Shown here: in pieces, positions 32,083 through 42,178 of the stretch
Position numbering within the stretch: the stretch's first letter is position 1
Layout: every line of letters begins with the position of its first letter
Origin: CAZAPG01 sp964486935
GTDB lineage: Bacteria; Chloroflexota; Anaerolineae; 4572-78; J111
NCBI GenBank assembly: GCA_964486935.1
Contig: CAZAPG010000014.1
Span: 62,001 to 126,000 of the forward strand
Length of the DNA stretch: 64,000 bases
Direction: 5' to 3'
Made by a program: the position numbers and the translations under genes
Notes under the pieces: model-generated
The model's database searches: none
Told to the model about the DNA's origin: nothing
The model's input: the letters and a program-made list of their open reading frames with translations, nothing else

Positions 32083-32793
32083 TTGAAAACTAAGGCCGAC
32101 CCCCAAAACAACTGGCAAACCCTCACTCAACAAATCAGCCACTGCCGCCTGTGTCCCCGGCTGGTAGAATGGCGGGAGCAGGTGGCCCGCCAGAAGCGCC
32201 GCGCCTACCGGGATTGGGAGTATTGGGGCCGGCCCGTGCCCGGCTTTGGCGACCCGCAGGCCAGGCTGCTGATTGTCGGCCTGGCTCCCGGCGCGCATGG
32301 GGCCAACCGCACCGGCCGAATGTTTACCGGCGATGGCTCCGGCGACACGCTATTTGCCGCGCTGCATCACGCCGGCTTTGCCAACCAGCCCACCTCTCGC
32401 CGCCGGGATGATGGCCTGACCCTGACCGACGCTTTTCTGACAGCCGTAGGCCGCTGCGCCCCGCCCGGCAATCGGCCCGCCGCCGAGGAGTTGAATAATT
32501 GCCGCCCTTATTTGGCCCGCGAGCTGGAACTGCTCCGGCAGGCGCAGGTCATTGTGGCGCTGGGGCAGATAGCCTTCGATGGCTGCCGGCGCGTGCTGAG
32601 CGAGGCCGGCTACGCTATCCCCCGGCTAAAATTTGGACACCATGCGCGCTATTCTCTTACCCCACCCGCCCAAACAGGGCCGCGCCTTCTGATTGCCTCG
32701 TACCATCCAAGCCGCCAGAATACCCAAACCGGCCGCCTGACCCAGGAGATGTTGAATCAGGTTTTTGCAGAGGCCAGATTGCTGTTAGAGTAA
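32083..32793 (+). CDS. Uracil-DNA glycosylase, family 5 (UDGb), Fe-S type
   Basis: 236 residues from the TTG at 32083 (GGAG 7 nt upstream). Motif A GLAPGAHGANRTGRMFTGDGSGDTL and motif B HPSRQNTQTGRLT are characteristic of UDGb, whose motif A lacks the Asp of other families. The Cys residues of the Fe-S site are visible in CRLCPRL, GRCAPP and NNCRPY. It removes uracil and some deaminated purines from DNA. An upstream ATG-type frame would run through the palindromic element, so the shorter start is preferred. Confidence 0.93.
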   Translation: MKTKADPQNNWQTLTQQISHCRLCPRLVEWREQVARQKRRAYRDWEYWGRPVPGFGDPQARLLIVGLAPGAHGANRTGRMFTGDGSGDTLFAALHHAGFANQPTSRRRDDGLTLTDAFLTAVGRCAPPGNRPAAEELNNCRPYLARELELLRQAQVIVALGQIAFDGCRRVLSEAGYAIPRLKFGHHARYSLTPPAQTGPRLLIASYHPSRQNTQTGRLTQEMLNQVFAEARLLLE

Positions 32794-32944
32794 CTTGAAC
32801 AAGGAAAATATGGCTGGTGATGCGTCAAAAACTTTGGGGCGAATTTTTACATTTTGCGCCCCATATTGTTAAAACAGGGTGTTCAATCTGAACATAATAT
32901 GATAGAATGAATAAAAACGGGCGCTACCTGGAGGGGGACACCTG

Positions 32945-33628
32945 ATGACCATTGTGCTTATTGTCGCACTCATTGTTTTGGGATTGGCCTTGGGCTTTGT
33001 TTTGGCCTGGCTACTAAATATTACCGGCGCGGCCGTTGCCCTGGTAATTGGCTTGCTGCTGGTGGTAGCCGGGGCGGTGGCCGGCTTCATTATCGAGTGG
33101 ATTATTGATGAAGCAATACGCAAAAATAGGGAGCTGGCGCGACAACTGGCCGAACGGCGCAGCGTAACCCCGGTGCTGGTTGAGGGCAGCGTAGTTGAAG
33201 AACGGGAGCGCGACTCCGAGCTTCTGTCTCAGGTTTTGCGCGAGCTGGTCGCCCAGCGCCAGGCTCCGGCGGTAACGGCCGGCAGCCAGAACGCCTCGGA
33301 TAACGCAACCCTGGCCGAGATATTACGCCAGCACAACCAGGAGTTGCATCAACTTGGCGACCAGATTGCGGCCAAGGATGCCGAGGTAGACGAGTTGCGG
33401 CGCAAGTTTGAAGCCTACCAAAAAACTCACCCCGACAATCTGACCCAAATTAAGGGCATTGGCCCCGTTTACCAGCGCAAATTGCGCGATATCGGCTTTA
33501 GCTCCTACCAGCAGCTTGCCTCGGCCGACCCAAACCAGATTCGCCGGATGCTCGATATCAAGCAGTGGCAGCGGGTCGATGTGGAGTCGTGGGTGCGCCA
33601 GGCCTTAGATTGGGCAGAGCGAGTGTAG
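32945..33628 (+). CDS. Membrane protein with coiled coil and helix-hairpin-helix domain
   Basis: 227 residues. Two hydrophobic helices (about 3-24 and 28-53) are followed by a long charged coiled-coil region (60-155) and a C-terminal helix-hairpin-helix segment with NLTQIKGIGPVYQRKLRDIG. The last part resembles the helix-3-turn-helix domain found in flap-nuclease-like proteins and in ribosomal L21-linked proteins. It may bind nucleic acid or just mediate contacts at the membrane. GAGGGGG lies before the ATG. Three nt separate it from the next gene. Confidence 0.75.
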   Translation: MTIVLIVALIVLGLALGFVLAWLLNITGAAVALVIGLLLVVAGAVAGFIIEWIIDEAIRKNRELARQLAERRSVTPVLVEGSVVEERERDSELLSQVLRELVAQRQAPAVTAGSQNASDNATLAEILRQHNQELHQLGDQIAAKDAEVDELRRKFEAYQKTHPDNLTQIKGIGPVYQRKLRDIGFSSYQQLASADPNQIRRMLDIKQWQRVDVESWVRQALDWAERV

Positions 33629-33631
33629 CAA

Positions 33632-34606
33632 ATGTTTGGCCTTGACCTGTCAGACGAGGAAATTACCAAAAAGAAAAAGCGGGTGCTGGTTCTGGGGTTG
33701 CTGCTGCTGTTTTTTCTGGCGGCGCTGGCGGCCTGGCCGGGCCGTGACCGGCAGCCCCCCGAACAGGTGGCCCGCGCTGACGAGGTCACTCGGACAGCCA
33801 CGCCGGCGGCGGCTGTCGCTACCGAAGCGCCCGCCACGCCGGCCATCACCCCCCAACCAACGCCCACCGAGGTTGCTCCCACCTTTAGCCCTGCCGCCCC
33901 AACAGACAGCGCCGCCGATGGCTTTACGCCAGATTCCGCCACGCCCCAGGTAAGCCAGGGCAGCGGCTCGGCTGGCGGAGCCGCTACAGATGAATCCGCC
34001 GGCGACAACGCCCAGGCCACCGCCGCATCCGCAGAGCAAGGCGACGCCTCGGCCACTGTTGAACCGTCTGGCGAAGGTCAGGGTTCAACCGGGGCGTCTG
34101 CCGGTACCGGTACGCAAACGGCCACATCGCCTGCTGCGGCCACCGGTAACGAACAGGCCGGACAATCCGGCGTTGATGTTTCCGCAACCGGTGAGATTGC
34201 CGGCCAATCCGGCACAGAGGGGGTGACTGCCACTGAAGAGGCAAGCGGAACAGCCAGCGGCCAGGCCGAAACCGAACAAAGCGGCTTGCAGACCCCGGAG
34301 AGCGTCGCTACAGAAACCGGCGGAGCCGAAGTCTCTGCCGGAGCCGGGGCAGGGGAAGAGGTTGCCGGCCAACCTTCGCCCGCTTCCGGTTCAGAACAGC
34401 CGGCAACTGCAACTGAAGCTGGCTCTGATGAGTCGATTACCCAGGCCGGCCAACCCGCCGCTGAAGCCGCGTCGGGCGACCAGATGGTTTCGCCGGAGAC
34501 GCTGCCCAAAACAGGGCTGTCCCGTTTGTCCGGCGGAATGATGTGGTTGTCGTTGGGGTTAATTTTGTTGCTGGTTGGATTTGGCGTGGCGGCTGTAAAT
34601 CGCTAA
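33632..34606 (+). CDS. Low-complexity Ala/Thr/Glu-rich surface protein with LPKTG tail
   Basis: 324 residues. An N-terminal basic-hydrophobic segment (VLVLGLLLLFFLAALAAW, about 18-35) acts as signal or anchor. The middle is low-complexity (Ala, Thr, Glu, Ser, Gly, Gln, Pro). The end is LPKTG (291-295), a hydrophobic helix and a terminal Arg, the classical sortase sorting-signal layout. No sortase gene lies in this window. It is co-transcribed with the helix-hairpin-helix membrane protein. Function unknown; a flexible surface stalk is plausible. Confidence 0.7.
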   Translation: MFGLDLSDEEITKKKKRVLVLGLLLLFFLAALAAWPGRDRQPPEQVARADEVTRTATPAAAVATEAPATPAITPQPTPTEVAPTFSPAAPTDSAADGFTPDSATPQVSQGSGSAGGAATDESAGDNAQATAASAEQGDASATVEPSGEGQGSTGASAGTGTQTATSPAAATGNEQAGQSGVDVSATGEIAGQSGTEGVTATEEASGTASGQAETEQSGLQTPESVATETGGAEVSAGAGAGEEVAGQPSPASGSEQPATATEAGSDESITQAGQPAAEAASGDQMVSPETLPKTGLSRLSGGMMWLSLGLILLLVGFGVAAVNR

Positions 34607-34635
34607 ACCGTAAGCCGCAAGGCTTCAAGCCCCTT

Positions 34636-37600
34636 TTATTCGGGAATTTCCCAAATTCTGATAACGCCATCATCCCCCACCGAGGCCAGCCGGTTGCTGT
34701 TGGCGGCCCAATCCAGGCCGCGCACGGTTTCGGTGTGACCCGGCAGGGCGTACAGGGGTTGGTTGCCAATAGCATTCCAAACGGCAATGTTTTGATTGCC
34801 GCCCAGGCCGGTCAACGCCAGCCGTTGACTATCGGGCGCCCAGCTAACGGCGGCAACCACTGTTTCCGGCCCCTCGATTATTCGTAGCTCCGCGCCGCTG
34901 GCGGCATCAAATAAACGCACTACAAAATCGCCGCCGCCGGTTGCCAAACGCCTGCCATCGGGCGACCAGTCGAGGCTTTTGACCCAGGCCGGGCCACGCC
35001 CCCGATAGAATTGCTGATAGGCTTCATCAGAGCGGCGGCCTTCGAGCACGCGCAATTCCTGGCCGCTAACCGCATCCCAGACAATCACCACATAATCGCT
35101 GCCGCCCGAAACCACCTGCTCGCCATCGGGCGACCAGGCCACCCCATTAACCTCATCAGCGTGACCGGCCAGTTCGCGCAGGCTGGCCCCGCTGACCGAG
35201 TCCCAAATTCGCACCGTGCCATCGGAACTGGCCGAGGCCACCTCTCGGCCCGCCGGCGACCAGGCCACACTGTTGACCCAACTGGCGTGGCCGGTGAGGG
35301 TGCGCAGCAACTCGCCGCTTTCCGCGTTCCATATTTGTACCAACCCTTCAGCAGTACCTGCGGCTACCTGGCTGCCATCAGGCGACCAGGCCACGCTGAG
35401 TAGCAGGTCGTCATCGGCGGGCAGGCTTTGAAATTCCGTTTGATTAGCCACATCCCACAAATGCACCATTCCATCAAAACCCACGGCTGCCAGTTGGTTG
35501 CCATCGGGCGACCAGGCCACGCCGTATAACCGGCTGGAATGGCCGGCCAGTTGGCCTGTTTCCTCGCCGGTGGCGGGGTTCCACAGCCGCAACGTGCCAT
35601 CGGTGCTGCCCGAAACAAGCTGCTCGCCATCGGGGGTCCAGCGCACAACCACCCCCGGATGGGCATGACCTTCAAGCGCGCGCAGTTCTTCTCCGCTGGC
35701 GGCATCCCACAGGCGAATAACGCCATCAAAGCCGGCCGAGGCAATTTGCGCGCCATCGGGCGACCAATCAGCATTGATGATCCATTCGGTGTGGCCGGTG
35801 AGAATATTTTGCTCTCGCCAGCTTTCGGTATCCCACAGGCGGATGGTCAAATCGTTGCTGGCCGTCAGCAGTTGACGCCCATCCGGCGACCAGTCGAGGC
35901 TGTTGATTTCGTCCAGATGCCCTTCCAGCCGTTGCAACTCGCCGCCGCTGGCAATATCCCATATCCGCACCGTGGTGTCGCGGCTGGCCGAGGCCAGTTG
36001 CCTGCTGTCGGGCGACCAGGCCAGGCCGTATGGCTCGTACAGGTGGCCAACCAGATGGGCGATTTCTTGCCCGCCGGCGGTCTCCCAAACTCTAATGCTG
36101 GCGTCTGTGCTGCCGGCGGCTATCTGGCTGCCATCGGGCGACCAGGCCAGGCTGACAATCTGGTCGGTGTGGCCAGGGAGCGATTGCAGTGGTTGCGCGG
36201 CGGAAACATCCCATACTTGCACCTGTCCATTGGTATAGCCGGCCACCAGTTGTGCGCCGTCGGGCGACCAGTCAACGGCCACGGCGCTGGCCTCATCGCC
36301 GGGCAGCAGGTTGGCAAATTCCAGGTTGGGCAGGCTGTAGAGCCACACGCCCAGGCTGCTGGCAACGGCCAGGGTGTCGCCCGTGGGGCTGACCGCCAGT
36401 TCGTTAATGGGGCCGCGCCCCAACTGGATGGCCGGGGTAAGGGTGGGCAGGTTGACGATGGCGGCAGCCGTGGCGGTGGGAGGCGGGGCTGCCGCAACCG
36501 CTGTAGCCGGAGGGACAGGGGTGGCGCTGGCGGCGATGGCTTCCTCTGTTTCTCCCTCGTCAGTGTCCGCGGCGGCTGCTTCAGCCTGCGCCGGTTCGGT
36601 GGGCGAGACAGTGGCTTCGGCTGCGGCAACCTGGGTGGCGGCAACTGCATTTGTGTCTGCTTCGGCCAGCATCAAATCGGGATTAGAACGAGAGGTACTG
36701 GCTGCGTCTCTGTTAAAGAAAATGACGAGAGCGCTGCCGGCCAGCAAAATTAAAACGGCCAGGCCCGCCCAAATCCACGGCGAAAGACGGCGGGCGGCGG
36801 CGGGGGACGCGGCGGGCAGGGTGTCGCCGGGGATGCTGGCTACGGTATTTTCCAGCGGCGGCGTGGGGAGGGGTCGATTTGAGAGAATGGTTGCGGTTGT
36901 GCCGGTTTCCACGGCTTCACGCAAGGCTCTGGCCATCTCGCCGGCGCTGTTAAACCGGTCGGCGGGGTTTTTGGCCAGGGCTTTGAGAATTACTCGTTCG
37001 ATGGCTTCAGGCAGGTTGGGCTTAACGGAGCGGGGCATTGGCAGCGGTTCGTAAACGTGTTTGAACATAACCCCCATCGGCGTTTCGCCGGAGTAGGGAA
37101 CTTTGCCCAGCACCATCTCGTACAGCACAATCCCCAGCGAGTAGATATCGGTGCGGTGGTCCACCGCCTGGCCGGTGGCCTGCTCTGGCGACACATAGGC
37201 CGGCGTGCCCATACTGGAGCCGGTGGCGGTTAAGGCTTCGCTGCCTTCTACAATTTTGGCCAGGCCAAAATCGGCCAGCAGCAGCCAGTTGTCTTCCATC
37301 AATACGTTGACCGGTTTGATATCCCGGTGCAGAATACCGCGCTGGTGGGCGTGGTCCAGCGCGCCGGCAAGCTGGTCAATGTAATCGCAAACCTTGTTCA
37401 GTGTTAAAGAGTCGCCCATCACGTCTTTCAGGGTGCGTCCGGGTACGTACTTCATCACAAAATAGCTGACATCATTCTCGATGCCGACATCGTAAATGGG
37501 CAAAATATTGGGGTGGCTGAGTTGCGCTACAGCTTTGGCCTCGCGGAAAAATCGCTCTTTGAAGCCGGGCGTGAGAGCGTGCTGCGCGGGAAGTACCTTG

Positions 37601-37716
37601 ATGGCAACATTCCGGTCGAGGCCGGGCTGGTAGGCTTTGTAAACAGTTGCCATCCCGCCCGCGCCAATCGGTTCCACAATGCGGTACTGCCCAAGGTTTT
37701 GGCCGACCAAATTCAT
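34636..37716 (-). CDS. Ser/Thr protein kinase with 14 WD40 repeats
   Basis: 1026 residues. Kinase domain 8-270 with GAGGMATVY, Lys40, HRDIKPVN (130-137), DFG (149-151) and TPAYVSPEQ. One membrane helix at about 313-334, a Pro/Ala/Glu-rich linker, then 14 WD40 units with a near-constant period of 42 residues (126 bp), enough for two seven-bladed propellers. The propellers should lie outside the membrane and present protein-binding surfaces. The start at 37716 has AGGTGAG upstream. The gene is convergent with the LPKTG gene and divergent from the cNMP-patatin. Confidence 0.93.
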   Translation of the reverse strand: MNLVGQNLGQYRIVEPIGAGGMATVYKAYQPGLDRNVAIKVLPAQHALTPGFKERFFREAKAVAQLSHPNILPIYDVGIENDVSYFVMKYVPGRTLKDVMGDSLTLNKVCDYIDQLAGALDHAHQRGILHRDIKPVNVLMEDNWLLLADFGLAKIVEGSEALTATGSSMGTPAYVSPEQATGQAVDHRTDIYSLGIVLYEMVLGKVPYSGETPMGVMFKHVYEPLPMPRSVKPNLPEAIERVILKALAKNPADRFNSAGEMARALREAVETGTTATILSNRPLPTPPLENTVASIPGDTLPAASPAAARRLSPWIWAGLAVLILLAGSALVIFFNRDAASTSRSNPDLMLAEADTNAVAATQVAAAEATVSPTEPAQAEAAAADTDEGETEEAIAASATPVPPATAVAAAPPPTATAAAIVNLPTLTPAIQLGRGPINELAVSPTGDTLAVASSLGVWLYSLPNLEFANLLPGDEASAVAVDWSPDGAQLVAGYTNGQVQVWDVSAAQPLQSLPGHTDQIVSLAWSPDGSQIAAGSTDASIRVWETAGGQEIAHLVGHLYEPYGLAWSPDSRQLASASRDTTVRIWDIASGGELQRLEGHLDEINSLDWSPDGRQLLTASNDLTIRLWDTESWREQNILTGHTEWIINADWSPDGAQIASAGFDGVIRLWDAASGEELRALEGHAHPGVVVRWTPDGEQLVSGSTDGTLRLWNPATGEETGQLAGHSSRLYGVAWSPDGNQLAAVGFDGMVHLWDVANQTEFQSLPADDDLLLSVAWSPDGSQVAAGTAEGLVQIWNAESGELLRTLTGHASWVNSVAWSPAGREVASASSDGTVRIWDSVSGASLRELAGHADEVNGVAWSPDGEQVVSGGSDYVVIVWDAVSGQELRVLEGRRSDEAYQQFYRGRGPAWVKSLDWSPDGRRLATGGGDFVVRLFDAASGAELRIIEGPETVVAAVSWAPDSQRLALTGLGGNQNIAVWNAIGNQPLYALPGHTETVRGLDWAANSNRLASVGDDGVIRIWEIPE

Positions 37717-37829
37717 AAACTCACCTGTTTTGGGATAATTTTTTACAATGGAGGGGTCAGCAATGTAACTTCTAAGCAGGTTGATTGTAACTGAAACGGG
37801 AGTCAAGGCAAATAGGTAATCTGTATATG

Positions 37830-37858
37830 TTGACCACGATGGATAAGCAGCATATAAT
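37830..37858 (+). promoter_or_regulatory. Promoter of the cNMP-patatin gene
   Basis: TTGACC, 17 nt, TATAAT, near consensus, ending 40 nt before the ATG at 37899. Confidence 0.65.
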
Positions 37859-37898
37859 GATTTAGTGTCAATGCGTTAAGCGTATTGGGAGAAACGCT

Positions 37899-39530
37899 AT
37901 GTTTCAAAAAGAGTTGCTCCGAAGCATCCCCTTATTCAAAAATTTAGATGATGACAGCCTTGATTTAATCGCCAAACATCTGCGTAAAGAGAGTTACCCC
38001 AAAGGTAAATACATTTTCAGAAAGGGCGAGTTTGGCGGCTCGATGTATCTGGTTGAATCTGGCCAGGTGGCGGTGGTGGGCGATGATGGCACCGAAACCA
38101 TCGCCTTTATGGGGCCGGGCAGTTTTGTGGGAGAAATTTCACTGCTGCTGACTCAACCGCGCACGGCCAATTTGCAGGTTATGCTCGATGCCCAACTGTG
38201 GGCGCTGCGCAAAGAAGATTTTGACCAGCTTATTACCACCCGCCCGGCCATTGCCCTGGAAATGATGCGCGAGTTGAGCAAACGGCTGGTCACCACCACC
38301 CAACGCAAAAAAAGTTTAATCAAACGCCGCCGCATTACGGCTGTTTTTGGCGATAAAGGGCTGGAACTGGCCCAGGCCATCAGGATGCAGCTTCACGCCC
38401 CGGTAGGGTTACTCCCTTTGCCGGGCGCTCACGCTTCTGGCAAAATTACGCTGGGGGGAGGGGTCATGCCCCTGGATGGCGACAACCTGACCGAAACCAC
38501 CCTGGCCGAGCATTTGAGCCACCAAATTCAGGTATTTAAGCACGTGGTCATGTTGTTGCCAACCCAGGCGTCCGCCGTGGTTCGCAAAGCTATTGCGCTG
38601 GCCGATACGGTAGTTAGCGTTGACCCGCCGCCGGCGTGGTTCTCGCCGCCTAAAGGTTGCGACCTGTGGCACTCTACCGATTCTCCAGCCGATTTGGCGC
38701 GTATTGCGCGACGGCTGGTGAATCGCACGGTGGGGCTGGCGCTATCCAGCGGCGGCAGCCGGGGACTGGCTCACATCGGGGTGCTGAAGGTGTTGATGCA
38801 GGAAGGCATTCCCATTGATATGGTGGCCGGCACCAGCGCCGGCGCGTTATTTGGCTCGCTGTATGCCTTGGGTTGGGATATTGAGAGCCTGAGCCGCTTT
38901 CCCGATGAGTTAAAGGCGGCTACCAAAATCACCAATTGGGATTTTAACTTTCCGCCCAAAACTGCGCTGGTCAAGGGCAGAATTGCCCGCGATAAAATTA
39001 TTGCCCGCTGGGTAGACAACAAAAACTTTGAGGACCTTGAAACGCCTTTTTACGTGGTCGCCGCCGATGTGTACACCGGCGAAGAGGTAATTTTCGACTC
39101 CGGCTCCCTGGCCGATGCTATCCGGGCCAGCGTCAGCATTCCGGTGCTGGTAGAGCCGTGGAATTACCGCAATCATTTTTTAATTGATGGCGGTATTGTA
39201 AACCCTCTGCCCGCCAGCGTGCTGCGAGACCGGGGCGCAGATATTGTCATTGCCTCTAGCGTGGTGCAGCCAATGGCCCAATCTTACCGGGGCAATCGAG
39301 AACAGATGCCCAGCATGTGGCAAGTCGTCTCTAATATGTTCAGCGCTATGGAGGCCGAGGTTATCAGCAAGCAACTTCCCCTGGTAGACGTGTTAATGCA
39401 GCATACCGTCTCGGCCAACCACGCCCTTGATTTTGACCAGGCTACGGCGCTGGTTGATCTGGGCGAAGAAACCGCCCGCCAGATGCTGCCCGAAATAAAA
39501 AAGGCGCTCGAAGCGCCCGTAGATGAATAA
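37899..39530 (+). CDS. Cyclic-nucleotide-binding domain fused to patatin-like phospholipase
   Basis: 543 residues. A CRP-type cNMP-binding domain (about 10-130: PKGKYIFRKGEFGGSMYLVESGQV, GSFVGEISLL) precedes a linker domain and a patatin core with GGSRG, GTSAG and DGG. The layout is that of NTE/YchK-like phospholipases of many bacteria. Lipid hydrolysis may be tuned by a cyclic nucleotide, but the phosphate-binding Arg of the pocket (PRTA) needs checking by alignment. It ends 7 nt from the convergent mutS stop. Confidence 0.92.
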   Translation: MFQKELLRSIPLFKNLDDDSLDLIAKHLRKESYPKGKYIFRKGEFGGSMYLVESGQVAVVGDDGTETIAFMGPGSFVGEISLLLTQPRTANLQVMLDAQLWALRKEDFDQLITTRPAIALEMMRELSKRLVTTTQRKKSLIKRRRITAVFGDKGLELAQAIRMQLHAPVGLLPLPGAHASGKITLGGGVMPLDGDNLTETTLAEHLSHQIQVFKHVVMLLPTQASAVVRKAIALADTVVSVDPPPAWFSPPKGCDLWHSTDSPADLARIARRLVNRTVGLALSSGGSRGLAHIGVLKVLMQEGIPIDMVAGTSAGALFGSLYALGWDIESLSRFPDELKAATKITNWDFNFPPKTALVKGRIARDKIIARWVDNKNFEDLETPFYVVAADVYTGEEVIFDSGSLADAIRASVSIPVLVEPWNYRNHFLIDGGIVNPLPASVLRDRGADIVIASSVVQPMAQSYRGNREQMPSMWQVVSNMFSAMEAEVISKQLPLVDVLMQHTVSANHALDFDQATALVDLGEETARQMLPEIKKALEAPVDE

Positions 39531-39537
39531 CCCCCGC

Positions 39538-42150
39538 CTAATTATCTTCCCTGGCCCGTTGCTTTAGTTCATACAATTTGTTTAACGCCTCCAGCGGCGA
39601 GAGCGAGTCGACATCCAACCCTTTGATTTCGTCGATGAGGGGGTGCGTTTCCGGGGCCAAAAAAGACATCTGCACGCCGGAGAAGACCTGCCTGGCGCGT
39701 TCCTTCCGCTCGCGGAAGTCGGCATTGCCCTCCAGCTCTTCTAAAATTTCGTTGGCCCGGTCGGTTACGGCTTTGGGCACGCCGGCAATCTGGGCCACGT
39801 GGATGCCGTAACTGCGGTCGGCCCCGCCCGGCACAATTTTGTGCAGAAATATCACCTTGCCGCCTTCCTCGGCCACGGCCACGTTGTAGTTGCGCGCGCG
39901 CGGCAAATATTTGGCTACCTCGGTTAGCTCATGGTAGTGGGTGGCAAACAGGGTTTTGGCCCTAACCTTGGGGTTGTTGTGAATATACTCCACCACGGCG
40001 CGGGCAATGGCCAGGCCATCATAAGTGCTGGTTCCCCGGCCCACCTCGTCGAGCACAATCAGGCTGCGCGGGCTGCTTTGCAGCAGAATGGCTGCGGTCT
40101 CTACCATCTCAACCATAAAAGTGCTTTGCCCGGCGTGAATTTCGTCTTGCGCCCCAATGCGGGTAAAAATGCGGTCAACCAGGCCAATGCGGGCGTGGTC
40201 GGCGGGTACAAAACTGCCAATTTGGGCCATCAGCACAATCAGGGCGACCTGCCGCAAAAAAGTGCTTTTGCCCGACATATTTGGCCCGGTGATGATGTGA
40301 ATCAACTCCTCTTTCGACATCTGTACATTGTTGGGCACAAAGGCGGTGGGCAGGCCATCGGCATCCAGCAGGCGCATTTGCTCAACCACCGGATGCCGGC
40401 CATTGACGATTTCCAGCGAGTCGTCGTCGCTTAACTCCGGGCGAACGTAGTTGTTTTGCAAGGCCACCTCGGCCAGCGCCGAGACAACATCCAGATAAGC
40501 CAGCGCTCTGGATGTCGCCAGCAGCCGTTCCGACGCGGCGGCAATTTGGGCGCAAACCTCCTTAAAAATTCTGTTTTCCACATCAAGCTGCCGCTCGTCG
40601 GCGTTGAGAATGAGGCTTTCGTACTCTTTCAACTCTGGGGTAATGTATCGCTCGGCGTTGACCAGGGTTTGCTTGCGAATGTAATCCGCCGGCACTTTGG
40701 CTGTGTGCGTTTTGGTTACTTCCAGGTAGTAACCAAACACTTTGTTAAAACCCACCTTCAGGCTGGGGATGCCGGTTCGTTTGCGCTCTACCGCCTCCAG
40801 GCCGGCCACCCATTTTTTGGCGTCACGCGAGCCGGCCACAATGCTGTCCAGTTCATTAGAAAAGCCGGGCCGGATGACGCCGATTTTGCCGGTGGCCGGC
40901 GGCTCATCGCTGATGGCCTGGGCAATCAGGTTGACAACCTCGGGGCAGGGGTCCAACTGATTTTGGATTGAGTTGCCTGCGTCACCCTCGTTTGTTAATT
41001 GTAAGTTGTCAATTGTAGATTGAATTTGGGGGATGGTTTCCAGGCTGCGGCGAATAGCCAGCAAATCGCGGGGTTGGGCAATGGCGGCGCTAACCCGGTT
41101 GGCGAGCCGTTCCAGGTCGGCAATTTCTTTGAGCTGCTCCCGAATATCGCCGCGGGCAATGGTTTGGGTGGTAAACTGGTCTACCGCGTTCAGCCGCTCA
41201 TTTAAGGCCGGCACGTTGAGCAGGGGCTGATGCAGCCAGGTGCGCAGCAGCCGCCCGCCCATCGCAGTAATGGTTTTATCCAGCACGCTCAACAACGAGC
41301 CTTGCACCGCGCCGCTGCGAATTGTTTCGGTCAGTTCCAGGTTGCGGCGGGTGGCGGCATCGAGCGTCATAAAATTAGTGGTGCTGTAAACGGCCAGGTG
41401 GGTAATATGGTTGAGGGCCTGCTTTTGGGTGTCGGCCACATATTGAATAATTGCGCCGGCTACCTGCGCGGCCAGCGGCTTGTCGCCCAGCCCAAAGCCG
41501 TTGAGCGTGGCCACGTCAAAATGGCGCTGTAGCTCCTGGCGGGTATGCTCCGGGTCAAAGCGCCAGTTTTCGTATAGTGAATGTGGTATTGATAATGAAG
41601 CCAAAGGCGCAAGGCTCTGTTTAGTGGGAGCAATGATTTCGGCGGGCTTCAGGCGGGTAATTTCGTTGAGCAGCAGCCGGTCGATATTGCGGCCCTGTAG
41701 CTGGGTGGCGGCAAATTCGCCGGTGGTAATATCAACATAAGCAATGCCGGCCCGCTCTTGCTCAACAATTACGGCGGCCAGGTAGTTGTTTTGGTTGTGC
41801 ACCAGCAGATTATCTTCAACTACCGTGCCGGGGGTAACAACGCGCCGCACTTCGCGGGGAACCAGCCCTTTGATTGGGTCGCTGCCAATTTGCTCGCAGA
41901 TGGCTACTTTGTAACCGGCCCTGATGAGTCGCGCCACGTAATTATCGGCGGCGTGGTGGGGCACGCCGGCCATTGGCACTCGCTGGTTTTTAGAGACCTT
42001 GCGCGAGGTCAGCACAATATCCAGCTCTTTGGCAATGAGTTTGGCGTCCTCGTCAAAGGTTTCGTAAAAATCGCCCAGCCGAAAGAAGACAATGGCATCG
42101 GGGTATTGTTTTTTTATCGACAGGTACTGGCGACGAATTGGGGTTGTCAT
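39538..42150 (-). CDS. mutS: DNA mismatch repair ATPase MutS
   Basis: 870 residues, the normal MutS length. The mismatch-binding Phe-x-Glu sits in GDFYETF near the N-terminus. The ATPase has GPNMSGKSTF (Walker A), VLDEVGRGTSTYDG (Walker B) and TLFATHYHEL. It binds mismatches and starts repair with MutL, which is not in this window. It lies 28 bp downstream of the ybaK-like gene. I see no clear ribosome site, but the N-terminus aligns with the family. Confidence 0.97.
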   Translation of the reverse strand: MTTPIRRQYLSIKKQYPDAIVFFRLGDFYETFDEDAKLIAKELDIVLTSRKVSKNQRVPMAGVPHHAADNYVARLIRAGYKVAICEQIGSDPIKGLVPREVRRVVTPGTVVEDNLLVHNQNNYLAAVIVEQERAGIAYVDITTGEFAATQLQGRNIDRLLLNEITRLKPAEIIAPTKQSLAPLASLSIPHSLYENWRFDPEHTRQELQRHFDVATLNGFGLGDKPLAAQVAGAIIQYVADTQKQALNHITHLAVYSTTNFMTLDAATRRNLELTETIRSGAVQGSLLSVLDKTITAMGGRLLRTWLHQPLLNVPALNERLNAVDQFTTQTIARGDIREQLKEIADLERLANRVSAAIAQPRDLLAIRRSLETIPQIQSTIDNLQLTNEGDAGNSIQNQLDPCPEVVNLIAQAISDEPPATGKIGVIRPGFSNELDSIVAGSRDAKKWVAGLEAVERKRTGIPSLKVGFNKVFGYYLEVTKTHTAKVPADYIRKQTLVNAERYITPELKEYESLILNADERQLDVENRIFKEVCAQIAAASERLLATSRALAYLDVVSALAEVALQNNYVRPELSDDDSLEIVNGRHPVVEQMRLLDADGLPTAFVPNNVQMSKEELIHIITGPNMSGKSTFLRQVALIVLMAQIGSFVPADHARIGLVDRIFTRIGAQDEIHAGQSTFMVEMVETAAILLQSSPRSLIVLDEVGRGTSTYDGLAIARAVVEYIHNNPKVRAKTLFATHYHELTEVAKYLPRARNYNVAVAEEGGKVIFLHKIVPGGADRSYGIHVAQIAGVPKAVTDRANEILEELEGNADFRERKERARQVFSGVQMSFLAPETHPLIDEIKGLDVDSLSPLEALNKLYELKQRAREDN

Positions 42151-42178
42151 TTGCCGGCGTTAAACGTTTTGATTTAAT

